Assembly (NCBI RefSeq): GCF_001541095.1
Contig: NZ_LMXH01000002.1
Span: forward strand, 181,010 to 245,009
Direction: 5' to 3'
DNA: 64,000 bases
Source of the DNA: Paenibacillus sp. FJAT-26967
GTDB taxonomy: Bacteria; Bacillota; Bacilli; Paenibacillales; NBRC-103111
The translations under genes were made by a program, and so were the position numbers. Shown here one piece after another: positions 42,350-51,021 of the stretch (the first letter of the stretch is position 1; every line of letters begins with the position of its first letter). The notes beneath the pieces were generated by a model. That model did not search any database, had not been told where the DNA came from, and saw nothing but the letters and a program-made list of their open reading frames with translations.

Positions 42350-42922
42350 ATGACAATGGTTGGTTTAATCCGGCATGGCAGTACCGAATGGAATCTTCAG
42401 GGCCGAACACAAGGTGCGCTTGATACTGATTTGACGGAGGAAGGCAGAGAACAGGCAAGACAGCTCGGCAGAAGATTAAAGGCCGAGCCATGGGATTTTC
42501 TGATCTCCAGTGATCTCCGCCGGGCGCGCGAGAGTGCGGAATTAATAAGCGCTCTATCCGGTATTCCTTTGCTTAGAACAGATTCCAGACTGCGTGAGAA
42601 AAGCTTCGGTCAGCTCGAGGGAACGACGCTTCAGGATCGCATCGAGCGATGGGGACCACAGTGGTCTGATCTGGATCACGGCGGAGAGACAGATGAGCAG
42701 GTCAGAGACCGCTGGATGGCCTTCTCCGAGGATTTGTTTGCGGAATTCCCCGATAGCCGGATTCTCCTTGTTAGTCATGGCGGATTTATTGGACGTGCCT
42801 TGGAGACAATGAATCTGGAGCGTGCGGATGAGCCGCTGACAAACGCCTCTCTGACTCTAGTGAAAAAAGGCGGGCAACTGTGGGAATGTTCATTATATAA
42901 CTGTACTGTTCACCTGAAATGA
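42350..42922 (+). CDS. Histidine phosphatase family protein (phosphoglycerate mutase-like)
   Basis: 190 residues. Catalytic RHG in LIRHGSTEWNLQGRTQG, second-half catalytic His in LLVSHGGFIGRAL, and acid E in REKSFGQLEG. Broad-specificity phosphatase; substrate unknown. RBS AGGGGGGA; ATG 42356 is an alternative. A terminator follows. Confidence 0.88.
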   Translation: MTMVGLIRHGSTEWNLQGRTQGALDTDLTEEGREQARQLGRRLKAEPWDFLISSDLRRARESAELISALSGIPLLRTDSRLREKSFGQLEGTTLQDRIERWGPQWSDLDHGGETDEQVRDRWMAFSEDLFAEFPDSRILLVSHGGFIGRALETMNLERADEPLTNASLTLVKKGGQLWECSLYNCTVHLK

Positions 42923-42940
42923 TACGAAATTAAGACACCG

Positions 42941-42974
42941 GCATAACTGCTTTTCAGCAGTTATGCTTTTTTTT
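42941..42974 (+). terminator. Intrinsic terminator after the phosphatase gene
   Basis: Perfect 10-bp stem GCATAACTGC / GCAGTTATGC with a TTTTCA loop, followed by eight T. Confidence 0.93.
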
Positions 42975-43101
42975 GTTGTTGAACGTTTAAATTAGGCGAT
43001 TTTTCCCATACTGATTACTACAAATGGCAAGCTAAACAGTGTATGCAAGCTCAAAAGATTGATTGCGTTCAGAATGAAACCAAGAGAGAGGAGGTGCGCG
43101 C

Positions 43102-44211
43102 TTGAATTTGGCCGATATGCTCAGCTATGCAGACATTCATGATCTGAATCGGATCGCGGACACTTACGCTTGTGACTGCAACATGCATTCGAAGAATGAG
43201 CTGATCCAGTCTATTTTGAACACAGTGGGCAGAAGAGAGGTATTCGAGCAGCGGATAGAAGATTTGACGATGGAAGATGTCCGTTTTTTGAATACGCTTT
43301 TATTTGACGAACGGGGTTCCTTCAGCCTGGAAGAACTTGTCGCACGCGTCCAGCAGGCGAAGTTTCTGAAAGAAGACAAAGAAGCTACGAATCCCCGGGA
43401 TACTATCACTAAGTTTAAAAAGCATGGCTGGCTGTTTCACGGCTTTTCGCAGCAGACGAAATATTTGTTTCAGGTTCCCCATGACTTGAAGCGGCGTTTC
43501 GGCGATGTGCTGACGAGAAATTACAAGAGCCGCCTCTCTTACTCAAGCAGTCCGAATGCCTACAGAGATGAGCAGAACTTGCTAGGAGGAGATGTCCTTC
43601 ATTTGCTCCGGTTTGTCCGGGATCACGAGGTACTTCTAACTCACGACGATACGATGTACAAGAGGCAGCTTGCTCAACTGCTTAGTGTGATGGCTGTGAA
43701 TGAGGAACCTGTAGGCAAAACGGCTTGGAGGTTCGGATATGGACGTAAGTTCAAAGAATATCCTAACCGGTTTTCTTTAATCTACGACTATTGTTACTTT
43801 CAAGGGCTGCTTCAGGAACGCAGCGGGATTCTTAGAATTACGGAGAGCGGGGCAGACATAGCGGCAAGGGGACTCCAGGCTGATCCGGCAGAGCTGTACC
43901 GCTTCTGGCTCCGTCTATACAAAGGGCCCGTCTACAATCTGCAGCCGATCGTACAGTGGATTTCCCGTCTGGCAGGAGACTGGGTTAGTACAGCCTCTCT
44001 GGCGGAAGTCCTGTGTCCGCTGATCCGTCCCTTCTATTATGATACCCCGGAGTCTATTTTCGAGCAGAGGATTATCCGGATGATGATGCATCTGGGACTC
44101 CTTGCAATAGGCGAAGAGGACGCAGCGGGTCAAGTCATCCGCATGACTACACAAGGAAAATTAATAATTGCCGGCAACAAAGTTGCTGAAGAAGATGCAA
44201 TTGAATTGTAA
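43102..44211 (+). CDS. Conserved-looking hypothetical protein, winged-helix-like
   Basis: 369 residues, not assigned to a known function. Starts at TTG 43102 with a strong RBS (GAGAGGAGGTG). The protein is soluble, charged and mainly helical. It has several stretches patterned like winged-helix units (for example DLTMEDVRFLNTLLFDERGS and ITKFKKHGWLFHGF), which recall helicase-associated winged-helix proteins. No catalytic motif. It sits where B. subtilis has ypiA, but does not look like a TPR protein. Confidence 0.7.
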   Translation: MNLADMLSYADIHDLNRIADTYACDCNMHSKNELIQSILNTVGRREVFEQRIEDLTMEDVRFLNTLLFDERGSFSLEELVARVQQAKFLKEDKEATNPRDTITKFKKHGWLFHGFSQQTKYLFQVPHDLKRRFGDVLTRNYKSRLSYSSSPNAYRDEQNLLGGDVLHLLRFVRDHEVLLTHDDTMYKRQLAQLLSVMAVNEEPVGKTAWRFGYGRKFKEYPNRFSLIYDYCYFQGLLQERSGILRITESGADIAARGLQADPAELYRFWLRLYKGPVYNLQPIVQWISRLAGDWVSTASLAEVLCPLIRPFYYDTPESIFEQRIIRMMMHLGLLAIGEEDAAGQVIRMTTQGKLIIAGNKVAEEDAIEL

Positions 44212-44323
44212 CTATGTCGCTTAAGCCGCTTGTATCTGCTCGCTTATGGCGAGACGGCGTTGACGATCTCCTGTACTGCTACTATGATGAGGACAACAAA
44301 GTGAACAAGGAGTGAACCTCGCT

Positions 44324-44839
44324 ATGCTGCATCCTTATCAAGGTATTCTGCCTGTTGTAGCACCAACCGTTTATATCGCCCCGGGCGCACAAATAATAGG
44401 AAACGTTACGGTCGAAACTGATTCTAGCATTTGGTTCAATACGGTTCTGAGAGGAGATTTAGCTCCGATCATAATCGGGAAGAGATGCAATATCCAGGAC
44501 GGCTGTATCGGTCATGTGAATACAGATCAACCTCTGATTGTGGAGGACGATGTATCTGTAGGACATGGAGCTATCATTCACGGGTGCCGCTTAGGCAAAG
44601 GCACATTAATCGGAATGGGGGCGATAGTACTAAACGGTGCGGACATCGGTGAATATGCTTTAGTAGGGGCAGGTTCTCTCGTAACAGAAGATACGATTCT
44701 TCCTCCATATACTTTGTCGCTTGGTACTCCGGCCAGAGTCGTCAGGGAATTAACTGCACGAGATCTTGAAAGGATGAAGCGGACGACAGACAATTATGTG
44801 ATCAAGGGAAAAGAGTATCGGCTGGAACCGGGGAAATAA
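44324..44839 (+). CDS. Gamma-carbonic anhydrase-like hexapeptide-repeat protein
   Basis: 171-residue left-handed beta-helix trimer (YrdA/PaaY/CaiE type). Hexapeptide repeats run from VAPTVYIAPGAQIIG to LGTPARVVREL. Metal-ligand histidines are in GHVN and GHGAIIHG. ATG 44324 is preferred because AAGGAGTG is correctly placed; GTG 44312 lies inside it. Acts as carbonic anhydrase or as an acyl-/CoA-related metal enzyme; not resolvable by sequence. Confidence 0.88.
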   Translation: MLHPYQGILPVVAPTVYIAPGAQIIGNVTVETDSSIWFNTVLRGDLAPIIIGKRCNIQDGCIGHVNTDQPLIVEDDVSVGHGAIIHGCRLGKGTLIGMGAIVLNGADIGEYALVGAGSLVTEDTILPPYTLSLGTPARVVRELTARDLERMKRTTDNYVIKGKEYRLEPGK

Positions 44840-44892
44840 CAATCCTATCGCTGCTCTTATCTGGTGCGGACGATTCTTGGAGGTAGATCCCT

Positions 44893-45081
44893 ATGGGAAG
44901 AATGAATGTTTCTAATGAAGCGCTGCTAGGTCTGGTCGCGGAAATGATCATGGATGACGCTATACGCACATATAAAGAAAAGAATCTCTATCAGCAGATT
45001 GATAGTGCTCTTGCCGAAGGAGACGAAGCTTCATTTCTAGCGCTGACTGCCGAGCTTAAGTCCATCCAGTCCCCAGGTTAA
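44893..45081 (+). CDS. IDEAL-domain protein, 62 aa
   Basis: The C-terminal half carries the IDEAL motif: YQQIDSALAEGDEASFLALT. RBS TTGGAGG. In B. subtilis this motif is the tail of YpiB, encoded at this same place (upstream of ypiF and qcrABC). Here the UPF0302 N-terminal domain is absent and only a short helical N-terminus remains. Function unknown; likely a protein-interaction module. Confidence 0.8.
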   Translation: MGRMNVSNEALLGLVAEMIMDDAIRTYKEKNLYQQIDSALAEGDEASFLALTAELKSIQSPG

Positions 45082-45160
45082 CGCACTTTATTCGCTTTTC
45101 GCGCCAAGGGTTCACAGGCCTATCTGAATTACCCGCTTAGCCGCTTACACTTAAACTCCC

Positions 45161-45220
45161 GATGTACAGAAGCAGTTCATCCGTCTGGATGAACCGCTGT
45201 GCATCCGGGGGTTGTTTTTG
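45161..45220 (+). terminator. Terminator after the IDEAL gene
   Basis: GTTCATCC/GGATGAAC core with outer AGC/GCT and GATG/CATC pairing, then GGGGGTTGTTTTTG. The rest of the 315-base gap 45082-45396 holds a small CACCG/CGGTG hairpin and the palindrome at 45319. Confidence 0.65.
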
Positions 45221-45318
45221 TTGGGCACCTGCTTAGCGGCTTGTTTGGTTTGCAAGTACAGTTTGAAAGTGGGGGTGAATATTCGGTCTGAAAGCACCGG
45301 GGGCTCGGTGAATTCTTT

Positions 45319-45333
45319 TCTTGTCAGACAAGA
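45319..45333. repeat. 15-bp palindrome upstream of ypiF
   Basis: TCTTGTC A GACAAGA, perfect 7-bp arms. It lies about 65 bases before ypiF; a possible operator. Confidence 0.5.
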
Positions 45334-45396
45334 TACCCAAAAAAATGCCCGGATGTGTTAAAGTAACACTAGCGCACGATGAGGAGTGAATGATGA

Positions 45397-45831
45397 ATGA
45401 AATTCAGCGAAATTACGGAGAAAGAATGGCCGGGACTTCAGCTCTATCTGGACACCTGCATCCTTCCGGTGACCGGAATGACCGGCAATGAGCAGCCATG
45501 GGAAGCGGGAGATGCCCTGGAGGGTCTGCGCGATATTCTCGACGGTATTGAATTCCCTTACAAAGGAAGGGTGGTTACCTATCCGGCTCTTCATTACTGT
45601 GAAGGCAATGATTCCGGCAGAGCGTATATAGAACAAACTTGCAGAGGACTGCGCAGCGCCGGATTTACCTATGTCGTGGTGGTTACGGCTAAACCTGAGA
45701 TAGCGGAGTTTGTCCTGCAGGAGGCGGATCTGCTTTTGTCGGTTCCCGAGGAGGCTCTCCGAGAGCAGGGCCGGGAAGCGAAGCGGATCGCCGGCGAGAA
45801 GATTACGCAGCTGTGGATGTCCAAAAAATAA
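45397..45831 (+). CDS. ypiF: YpiF family protein (DUF2487)
   Basis: 144 residues beginning MKFSEITEKEWPGLQLYLDT. The fold appears alpha/beta with GLRSAGFTYVVVVTAKPEI near residue 85. RBS GAGGAGTG. Same place as ypiF before qcrABC in B. subtilis. No known function; the association with the bc complex operon is positional. Confidence 0.8.
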   Translation: MKFSEITEKEWPGLQLYLDTCILPVTGMTGNEQPWEAGDALEGLRDILDGIEFPYKGRVVTYPALHYCEGNDSGRAYIEQTCRGLRSAGFTYVVVVTAKPEIAEFVLQEADLLLSVPEEALREQGREAKRIAGEKITQLWMSKK

Positions 45832-45968
45832 TTTGGGATCTTTCGTTATTTTTCGAAAAAATGGCAAAGATAAAAATGTTGAGGGTTTTCCAACGCAGGA
45901 ATGTGACAATTTCGTTAAATTTGCCAAAAAAGTGAACTTTGCACCAAGAAGACCAGGCGTCTTCGTTC

Positions 45969-45997
45969 TTGACGCCCTACAGGTCGTAGGATATTAT
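45969..45997 (+). promoter_or_regulatory. Sigma-A promoter of qcrABC
   Basis: TTGACG, 17-bp spacer, TATTAT; 107 bases before qcrA. A dyad GAAGAC caggc GTCTTC (45948-45964) abuts the -35 and could bind a regulator. Confidence 0.72.
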
Positions 45998-46104
45998 TAG
46001 AAATGTCCTAGTCTATGAAGTGTAAGATAATGTCGAACGACACGTGATATAGGTTCGCTTTGTCATGCCGACAAAACGAATTGCTTAGGGGGGTAGCACG
46101 CGAA

Positions 46105-46647
46105 ATGAGTGAACGCAACAATTCAAATGAGCACCACGGAAAGAAGCCTAAAGTACGGACTGAAATGTCCCGCCGGCAGTTTCTTTCGTATACGCTCGGC
46201 GGCACAACCGCTTTCATGGCGGCTGGTATGTTGGCACCGATGATTAGATTCGCCGTGGATCCAGCTCTGAAACACAAGGGCGAAGCCGATTGGGTGAAGG
46301 TAGTCGAAGAAGCGAAAGTAACCAACGAGCCCCAGTCGTTTGCGGTACAAGTCCATCAAGTTGACGGTTGGTATGAGAGTGAAGTCGAATTGACCGCTTG
46401 GATCAGCAAAGGAACCGACGGGAAAATTTTCGCCCTGAACCCGACCTGCAAGCACTTGGGCTGTACGGTCAACTGGAACACGAATCCGCAGTACAAAAAC
46501 CAGTATTTCTGCCCATGTCACGGTGCGCATTACACGGCAGACGGCAAGAATCTGGCCGTAGCTCCGGCACCACTGGACGAGTACAAGGTAAAAGTCGAGA
46601 ACGGCTTCGTGTATTTGGGTCAGCTGGGAGCTAATACAAGGGGATAA
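46105..46647 (+). CDS. qcrA: Rieske iron-sulfur subunit of menaquinol:cytochrome c reductase
   Basis: 180 residues. Twin-arginine-type signal/anchor (SRRQFLSYTLGG, R23-R24). [2Fe-2S] ligands C115/H117 in CKHLGC and C136/H139 in CPCHGAHY; C120 and C138 form the disulfide. ATG 46105 with TTAGGGGGGT upstream. First gene of the b6c-type complex operon. Confidence 0.95.
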   Translation: MSERNNSNEHHGKKPKVRTEMSRRQFLSYTLGGTTAFMAAGMLAPMIRFAVDPALKHKGEADWVKVVEEAKVTNEPQSFAVQVHQVDGWYESEVELTAWISKGTDGKIFALNPTCKHLGCTVNWNTNPQYKNQYFCPCHGAHYTADGKNLAVAPAPLDEYKVKVENGFVYLGQLGANTRG

Positions 46648-46666
46648 GGGAGGGCGTAACGTTCAG

Positions 46667-47338
46667 ATGTTTAAAAATATGTACAACTGGATCGACGAAC
46701 GTCTAGATATCACGCCGATCTGGAGAGATGTAGCGGACCATGAGGTTCCGGAACACGTCAACCCGGCTCACCATTTTTCCGCGTTTGTTTATTGCTTCGG
46801 CGGATTGACGTTCTTTATTACCGTTATTCAAATTCTGTCAGGTATGTTCCTGACGATGTATTACACACCGGATATTATTAACGCCTATGCCAGTGTAGAC
46901 TATCTTCAGCATCAGGTTGCCTTCGGTGTTATCGTGCGCGGTATGCATCACTGGGGTGCCTCACTTGTAATCGTTATGATGCTTCTACATACGCTTCGCG
47001 TGTTCTTCACGGGTTCTTATAAAGCTCCTCGTGAAATGAACTGGGTAGTCGGCATGTTAATTTTCTTCGTAATGCTTGGTCTCGGTCTGACGGGATACCT
47101 GCTTCCTTGGGATAACAAAGCATATTATGCGACCCAGGTTACGATCAAAATTGCTGCATCCGTTCCAGTAGCAGGTCCTTACATCCAATCGCTCATGCAA
47201 GGTGGAGACATTGTAGGTGCGCAGACGCTGACGAGATTCTTCGCGCTTCACGTGTTCTTCCTGCCAGCGGCTCTCCTCGCATTACTGGCCGGACACTTCT
47301 TGATGATTCGCAGGCAGGGAATTTCCGGACCGCTATAA
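46667..47338 (+). CDS. qcrB: Cytochrome b subunit of menaquinol:cytochrome c reductase
   Basis: 223 residues: cytochrome b6-type N-terminal half with four helices. Heme ligand histidines are in GMHHWGASLV / LLHTLRVFF and LHVFFLPAALL / AGHFLMIRR. LPWDNKAYYATQV is the Q-site region. Subunit IV functions are in qcrC. Confidence 0.95.
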   Translation: MFKNMYNWIDERLDITPIWRDVADHEVPEHVNPAHHFSAFVYCFGGLTFFITVIQILSGMFLTMYYTPDIINAYASVDYLQHQVAFGVIVRGMHHWGASLVIVMMLLHTLRVFFTGSYKAPREMNWVVGMLIFFVMLGLGLTGYLLPWDNKAYYATQVTIKIAASVPVAGPYIQSLMQGGDIVGAQTLTRFFALHVFFLPAALLALLAGHFLMIRRQGISGPL

Positions 47339-47358
47339 AATGAAAGGAGGGCATTGAA

Positions 47359-48252
47359 GTGGCGCATGACCAAAAAAATGGTAAAGTTGAAAAAGTCGTT
47401 TATGTAGGCGACTCTCGCGTTCGCAAAACAGTAAAAAATAATGTTCCACCCGATTATTCGGCTTACCCGGGTAAATCCGAGGCCTTCATCCCTAACTTTC
47501 TTTTGAAGGAATGGATGGTTGCCGTTGTATTCCTGGTCGGAGTATTATGTCTCGTAATTTCCGAACCGGCTCCGCTGGGCTATCCGGCAGATCCGAAAAA
47601 CACCGCTTTCATTCCAATGCCGGACTGGTACTTCCTGTTTATGTACCAACTCCTGAAATACCCGTATACGTCTGAGAATTACGTTATTTTGGGAACTCTG
47701 GTTATTCCGGGCCTGATGTTCGGCGGTCTGCTGCTGGCTCCATTCCTGGATACAGGCAAAGAACGCCGCTTCTACAGACGCCCAATCGCTTCTTCTCTTG
47801 CTCTTCTTACCCTGATCGCATGTGTATACCTTACAGTGACTTCCTGGCACCATTACCAAGAAGAGCTGAAGGCTTCCGGTACGATTCCGGAGCACATTAA
47901 GCGTGAAGAAGAAATGAAAGAAAAGAAAGCCGCGGGGCAACCGGCCGGTGGCGGTACCTCTGCACCGAAAGCCGCAGGCATCGTAGCTGCAGATGATCCG
48001 GCTGCCGAAATTTACAAGAAAGCTACTTGTATTTCTTGTCATGGCGGCGATCTGAAAGGTGTTCCTTCCAGTGGATTCCCAGCACTTCGCGGTGTAGGCG
48101 ATAAGCACGACAAGAATCAAATCATGGACATCATTAAGAATGGCCAAGGCAAAATGGCAGCCCAGTACAACGATAACATTGCCAAAGGTTTAACCGACGA
48201 TGATATGAATAAACTGGCTGACTGGCTTGCGAAACAGAAGAAAGCCGAATAA
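47359..48252 (+). CDS. qcrC: Fused subunit IV-cytochrome c of the bc complex
   Basis: 297 residues. The N-terminal part has three helices like subunit IV, including PDWYFLFMYQLLKYP (PEWY-type quinol site with Asp). A Pro/Gly/Ala linker leads to a cytochrome c domain with CISCH at 224-228 and a Met ligand in GQGKMAAQ. GTG 47359 after AAAGGAGGG. Full family architecture. Confidence 0.95.
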   Translation: MAHDQKNGKVEKVVYVGDSRVRKTVKNNVPPDYSAYPGKSEAFIPNFLLKEWMVAVVFLVGVLCLVISEPAPLGYPADPKNTAFIPMPDWYFLFMYQLLKYPYTSENYVILGTLVIPGLMFGGLLLAPFLDTGKERRFYRRPIASSLALLTLIACVYLTVTSWHHYQEELKASGTIPEHIKREEEMKEKKAAGQPAGGGTSAPKAAGIVAADDPAAEIYKKATCISCHGGDLKGVPSSGFPALRGVGDKHDKNQIMDIIKNGQGKMAAQYNDNIAKGLTDDDMNKLADWLAKQKKAE

Positions 48253-48262
48253 GATGTCTAAG

Positions 48263-48295
48263 AACCTGACCGAACGCAGACGGTCAGGTTTTTTT
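48263..48295 (+). terminator. Terminator of qcrABC
   Basis: Perfect 10-bp stem AACCTGACCG / CGGTCAGGTT, then TTTTT. Confidence 0.93.
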
Positions 48296-48357
48296 GTAAG
48301 GAAAAGAAAGGGCTTTAACAAAGTCATGCTGAATATCAAGGGAGGTCATCATCCGAC

Positions 48358-49017
48358 ATGAGCCAATCAATCTTATGGCACCGGGGAATGGCTCTGCTTA
48401 CCAGCCGTCCGGTTCTGTGGTTATTATTCGCCGTTAATGCACTTGGAACCGTATACGGCTATTACTGGTACAAAGGACAACTGGAAGATACGTTTTTGTT
48501 TGAACCTTTGTGGTACCTGCCGTTTGTACCGGACAGTCCGACAGCAAGCCTGTTCTTTACGTTGACTTTGATCTATTTGCTTGTTGCAGATAGGAACAAA
48601 GGGCTGGGACTAGGTAAGCGGTCTGTTCTGCGGGGGTTCGTCGAAGCATTCGGACTTATTACATCCGTCAAGTATGGAATTTGGGCAGTGGCAATGATTT
48701 GGTCCGGCTATGCTATGGGGGATACCATTGTATGGCAGGATTGGATGCTTACGCTTTCACATTTAGGCATGGCGCTTGAAGTGCTGTTATTTGCGGCATA
48801 TACAACCTATTCGATTTCTTCCATTGTACTTGTTGCCATTTGGATTTATGCAAATGACTGGATGGATTATGAGCAAGGTATTTTTCCGAGATTGTCCGAA
48901 GTGCTGCTTCCGCATTTACATAGCATTCAATGGTTTACTATCGCTTTAAGCACCCTATCCATTGCTATCGCGCTCTTTGTACTCCAATTTCAAAAACACC
49001 GCAGATCCAGGGTCTAA
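48358..49017 (+). CDS. ypjA: YpjA family membrane protein (DUF1405)
   Basis: 219 residues with about six hydrophobic helices and conserved-looking WYLPFVPDSPTASLFFTLTL and HLGMALEVLLFA. RBS AGGGAGGTC. Same place as ypjA after qcrC. Function unknown. Confidence 0.82.
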   Translation: MSQSILWHRGMALLTSRPVLWLLFAVNALGTVYGYYWYKGQLEDTFLFEPLWYLPFVPDSPTASLFFTLTLIYLLVADRNKGLGLGKRSVLRGFVEAFGLITSVKYGIWAVAMIWSGYAMGDTIVWQDWMLTLSHLGMALEVLLFAAYTTYSISSIVLVAIWIYANDWMDYEQGIFPRLSEVLLPHLHSIQWFTIALSTLSIAIALFVLQFQKHRRSRV

Positions 49018-49062
49018 ATGTGGACATCCCTCCATAAGATGTGATAGGAGGGATGTCCACAT
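49018..49062 (+). promoter_or_regulatory. Perfect 16-bp hairpin covering ypjB RBS and start
   Basis: ATGTGGACATCCCTCC (49018-49033) and GGAGGGATGTCCACAT (49047-49062) pair without mismatch around a 13-base loop. The right arm contains most of the Shine-Dalgarno AGGAGGG and the first two bases of the ATG. The downstream GTTGTTTTATT also gives it some terminator character. Confidence 0.85.
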
Positions 49063-49927
49063 GTTGTTTTATTCCGCCAAGCGGATCATTGGGTTATGTT
49101 TATGGGTTGCTATCCTTACAGCAGCGATTGGCTGCTCTCCTGTAAGCAGGGAGGCCCTGCCCGCGGCAACTGTGTCTCCGAGTCAAATACAAGCAGCCGA
49201 ATCCCTTAATCAGGCGGCTGAAGAACTGTATAAGCTTACCGAGCAGGGGAAGACGGACGAAGCGAGAATACGGCTCGAGCAGCTAGGTGAGCAAGCGACT
49301 AAGCTTACCTATGACGGGGCGATTACCATAGAAGGTTTGCATGCTTTAACGGAAACCATATCCAAGGCTAAACGCACTTTTGCAGCTACTGATTTTTCGC
49401 AAGACGAAGCTCTGTTTGCTTCCGCCAAGATCAGACTAGCCGCAGACGCCTTAACCCACCGCAACCAGCCTATGTGGCTCCAATACTACAAGCTGGTTAA
49501 AGATGACTTGGAACGGCTCGATTCTAATATCCGGGCTGGCAAAAAACTGGAATCCTTGCTTGACTATAGCAAGCTGTACCGGCATTATTCGACAATCCGG
49601 CCTGCAATCCTGATCAATCGTTCTCCCGCCGATGTCAACAAGATGGATTCTCTGCTCACATTTTTGAAAAAAGGATTAGCTGAAGACCGCTTAGACAAGA
49701 CTGCGCTTCATACCGCCATGGAACATGCTCACAAAACCATCGACGGACTATTCGGCCGTTCTGAACGGGAAGCCTTCCTTCCAATGCCGGATACCCAGGA
49801 TCCCATTATATGGTCGATAGGAATCGGAACCTTCATAATCGGGGTACTCTTATTCGCAGGCTGGAGAATGTTCCGGTTAAAACCTGGCTATGAACGTGTT
49901 AACCATAAGAAAAGGGAGGGCTTCTAA
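49061..49927 (+). CDS. ypjB: Sporulation protein YpjB (lipoprotein)
   Basis: 288 residues: hydrophobic N-terminus with lipobox-like LTAAIGC, long helical extracytoplasmic region, and C-terminal membrane helix (IWSIGIGTFIIGVLLFAGW) followed by a basic tail. ATG 49061 follows TAGGAGGGATG, which is buried in a perfect hairpin. Its stop overlaps the stop of ypjC on the other strand. Confidence 0.82.
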   Translation: MLFYSAKRIIGLCLWVAILTAAIGCSPVSREALPAATVSPSQIQAAESLNQAAEELYKLTEQGKTDEARIRLEQLGEQATKLTYDGAITIEGLHALTETISKAKRTFAATDFSQDEALFASAKIRLAADALTHRNQPMWLQYYKLVKDDLERLDSNIRAGKKLESLLDYSKLYRHYSTIRPAILINRSPADVNKMDSLLTFLKKGLAEDRLDKTALHTAMEHAHKTIDGLFGRSEREAFLPMPDTQDPIIWSIGIGTFIIGVLLFAGWRMFRLKPGYERVNHKKREGF

Positions 49928-50796
49928 TGGACCTTGAAGCCTTCCCCAAGTACTTCATGAACTTCCCCGATAATGATGAATGCGGCTGGATCGGTCTTGC
50001 GTATTAACTCCTTCAGCCGGCTCATCTGCTGCCGGTACACGACGCAATAGACGACTTCTTTGGATTGCCGGGAAAATGCCCCCTTGGCTGGAAACAATGT
50101 GACACCGCGGTCTAGTTCCTCCGAGATCATTCTGGAAATTTTCTCGGGCTCGTTCGTGATGATGGTAAAGGCTTTGGCCGAATGTGCACCTTCTGTAATG
50201 TAATCAATCATTTTGGAACCGATAAATACGCTGACCAGGGAATACAAGATCTTTTCCTTAGGTATGTATAGTAGAGAGGTGCCGATTACAATGAGGTCAA
50301 TCAACAGAATCATTTGGCCTACACTCCAGCCCTTCCACTTGTTGCCAAGCTGGGCGAGGATATCAGAACCGCCTGTCGTACCCCCAAAGCGGAATACGAT
50401 TCCGAGACCAAGTCCGATGGTGAAACCGGCATAAAGGGCGGCGAGCAAATAATCCTGTTTGGTGATAAAAGGAATGAGCCAGCCTTTTCCGATCATAACT
50501 TCCATAACCCACAGGAAGAAAGAAACGGAGAGCGATCCGAAGATGGTGTAAACCATAGCTTTGGAACCGAAACTGCGCCAGCCCAGATAGAACAGGGGAA
50601 CGTTCAAGACGAGCGTAGTCAGGGACGGAGGCAGGCCCAAAGCGTAATGCAGCAGCAGCGAAACGCCGGTTACGCCCCCTTCCATTAATTCATTGGGGAT
50701 TACAAAGTAATGGACGCCAAAGGCGAAGATAGCGGTACCTAAGGCGATTGGCAAAAAATGCTTAAGAGATGCAAGTGTGCTTTCCTTGAAGGCCAT
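49924..50796 (-). CDS. ypjC: YitT-family membrane protein YpjC
   Basis: 290 residues with five to six N-terminal membrane helices (VPFLILG-type GTAIFAFGVHYFVIPNELMEG) and a C-terminal soluble DUF2179 domain (FTIITNEPEKISRMISEELDRG). RBS AAAGGAGGA on the - strand. Convergent with ypjB, sharing four terminal bases. Function unknown. Confidence 0.88.
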   Translation of the reverse strand: MAFKESTLASLKHFLPIALGTAIFAFGVHYFVIPNELMEGGVTGVSLLLHYALGLPPSLTTLVLNVPLFYLGWRSFGSKAMVYTIFGSLSVSFFLWVMEVMIGKGWLIPFITKQDYLLAALYAGFTIGLGLGIVFRFGGTTGGSDILAQLGNKWKGWSVGQMILLIDLIVIGTSLLYIPKEKILYSLVSVFIGSKMIDYITEGAHSAKAFTIITNEPEKISRMISEELDRGVTLFPAKGAFSRQSKEVVYCVVYRQQMSRLKELIRKTDPAAFIIIGEVHEVLGEGFKVH

Positions 50797-50909
50797 TGAT
50801 GACTCCTCCTTTCGAGGGGTTTATTTCTATTGTATTCGTTTTAATTAGGAAAATCTGTAAAAATAAAAGATTGTAACTCCTAGACGGCACATAAAGTGCA
50901 AGCCGGTAT

Positions 50910-50943
50910 AAAAAAACAGGCCAGGTTGGGTAACTAGGCCTGC
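50910..50943 (-). terminator. Terminator of the secreted repeat-motif gene (- strand)
   Basis: Read on the - strand: CAGGCC ... GGCCTG followed by seven T. Confidence 0.75.
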
Positions 50944-51021
50944 ACGTTAACATTTAAGAGGATAGTTATTATTCCTGTATAAGTACGTTTACCCTTAACG
51001 GCAACGATTCTTACACAAGAT

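Noticed and set aside
44214-44315. 33-codon frame between the hypothetical gene and the carbonic anhydrase-like gene
   Set aside because: No RBS and no recognisable sequence; it may only couple translation to the next gene. Not strong enough to call.
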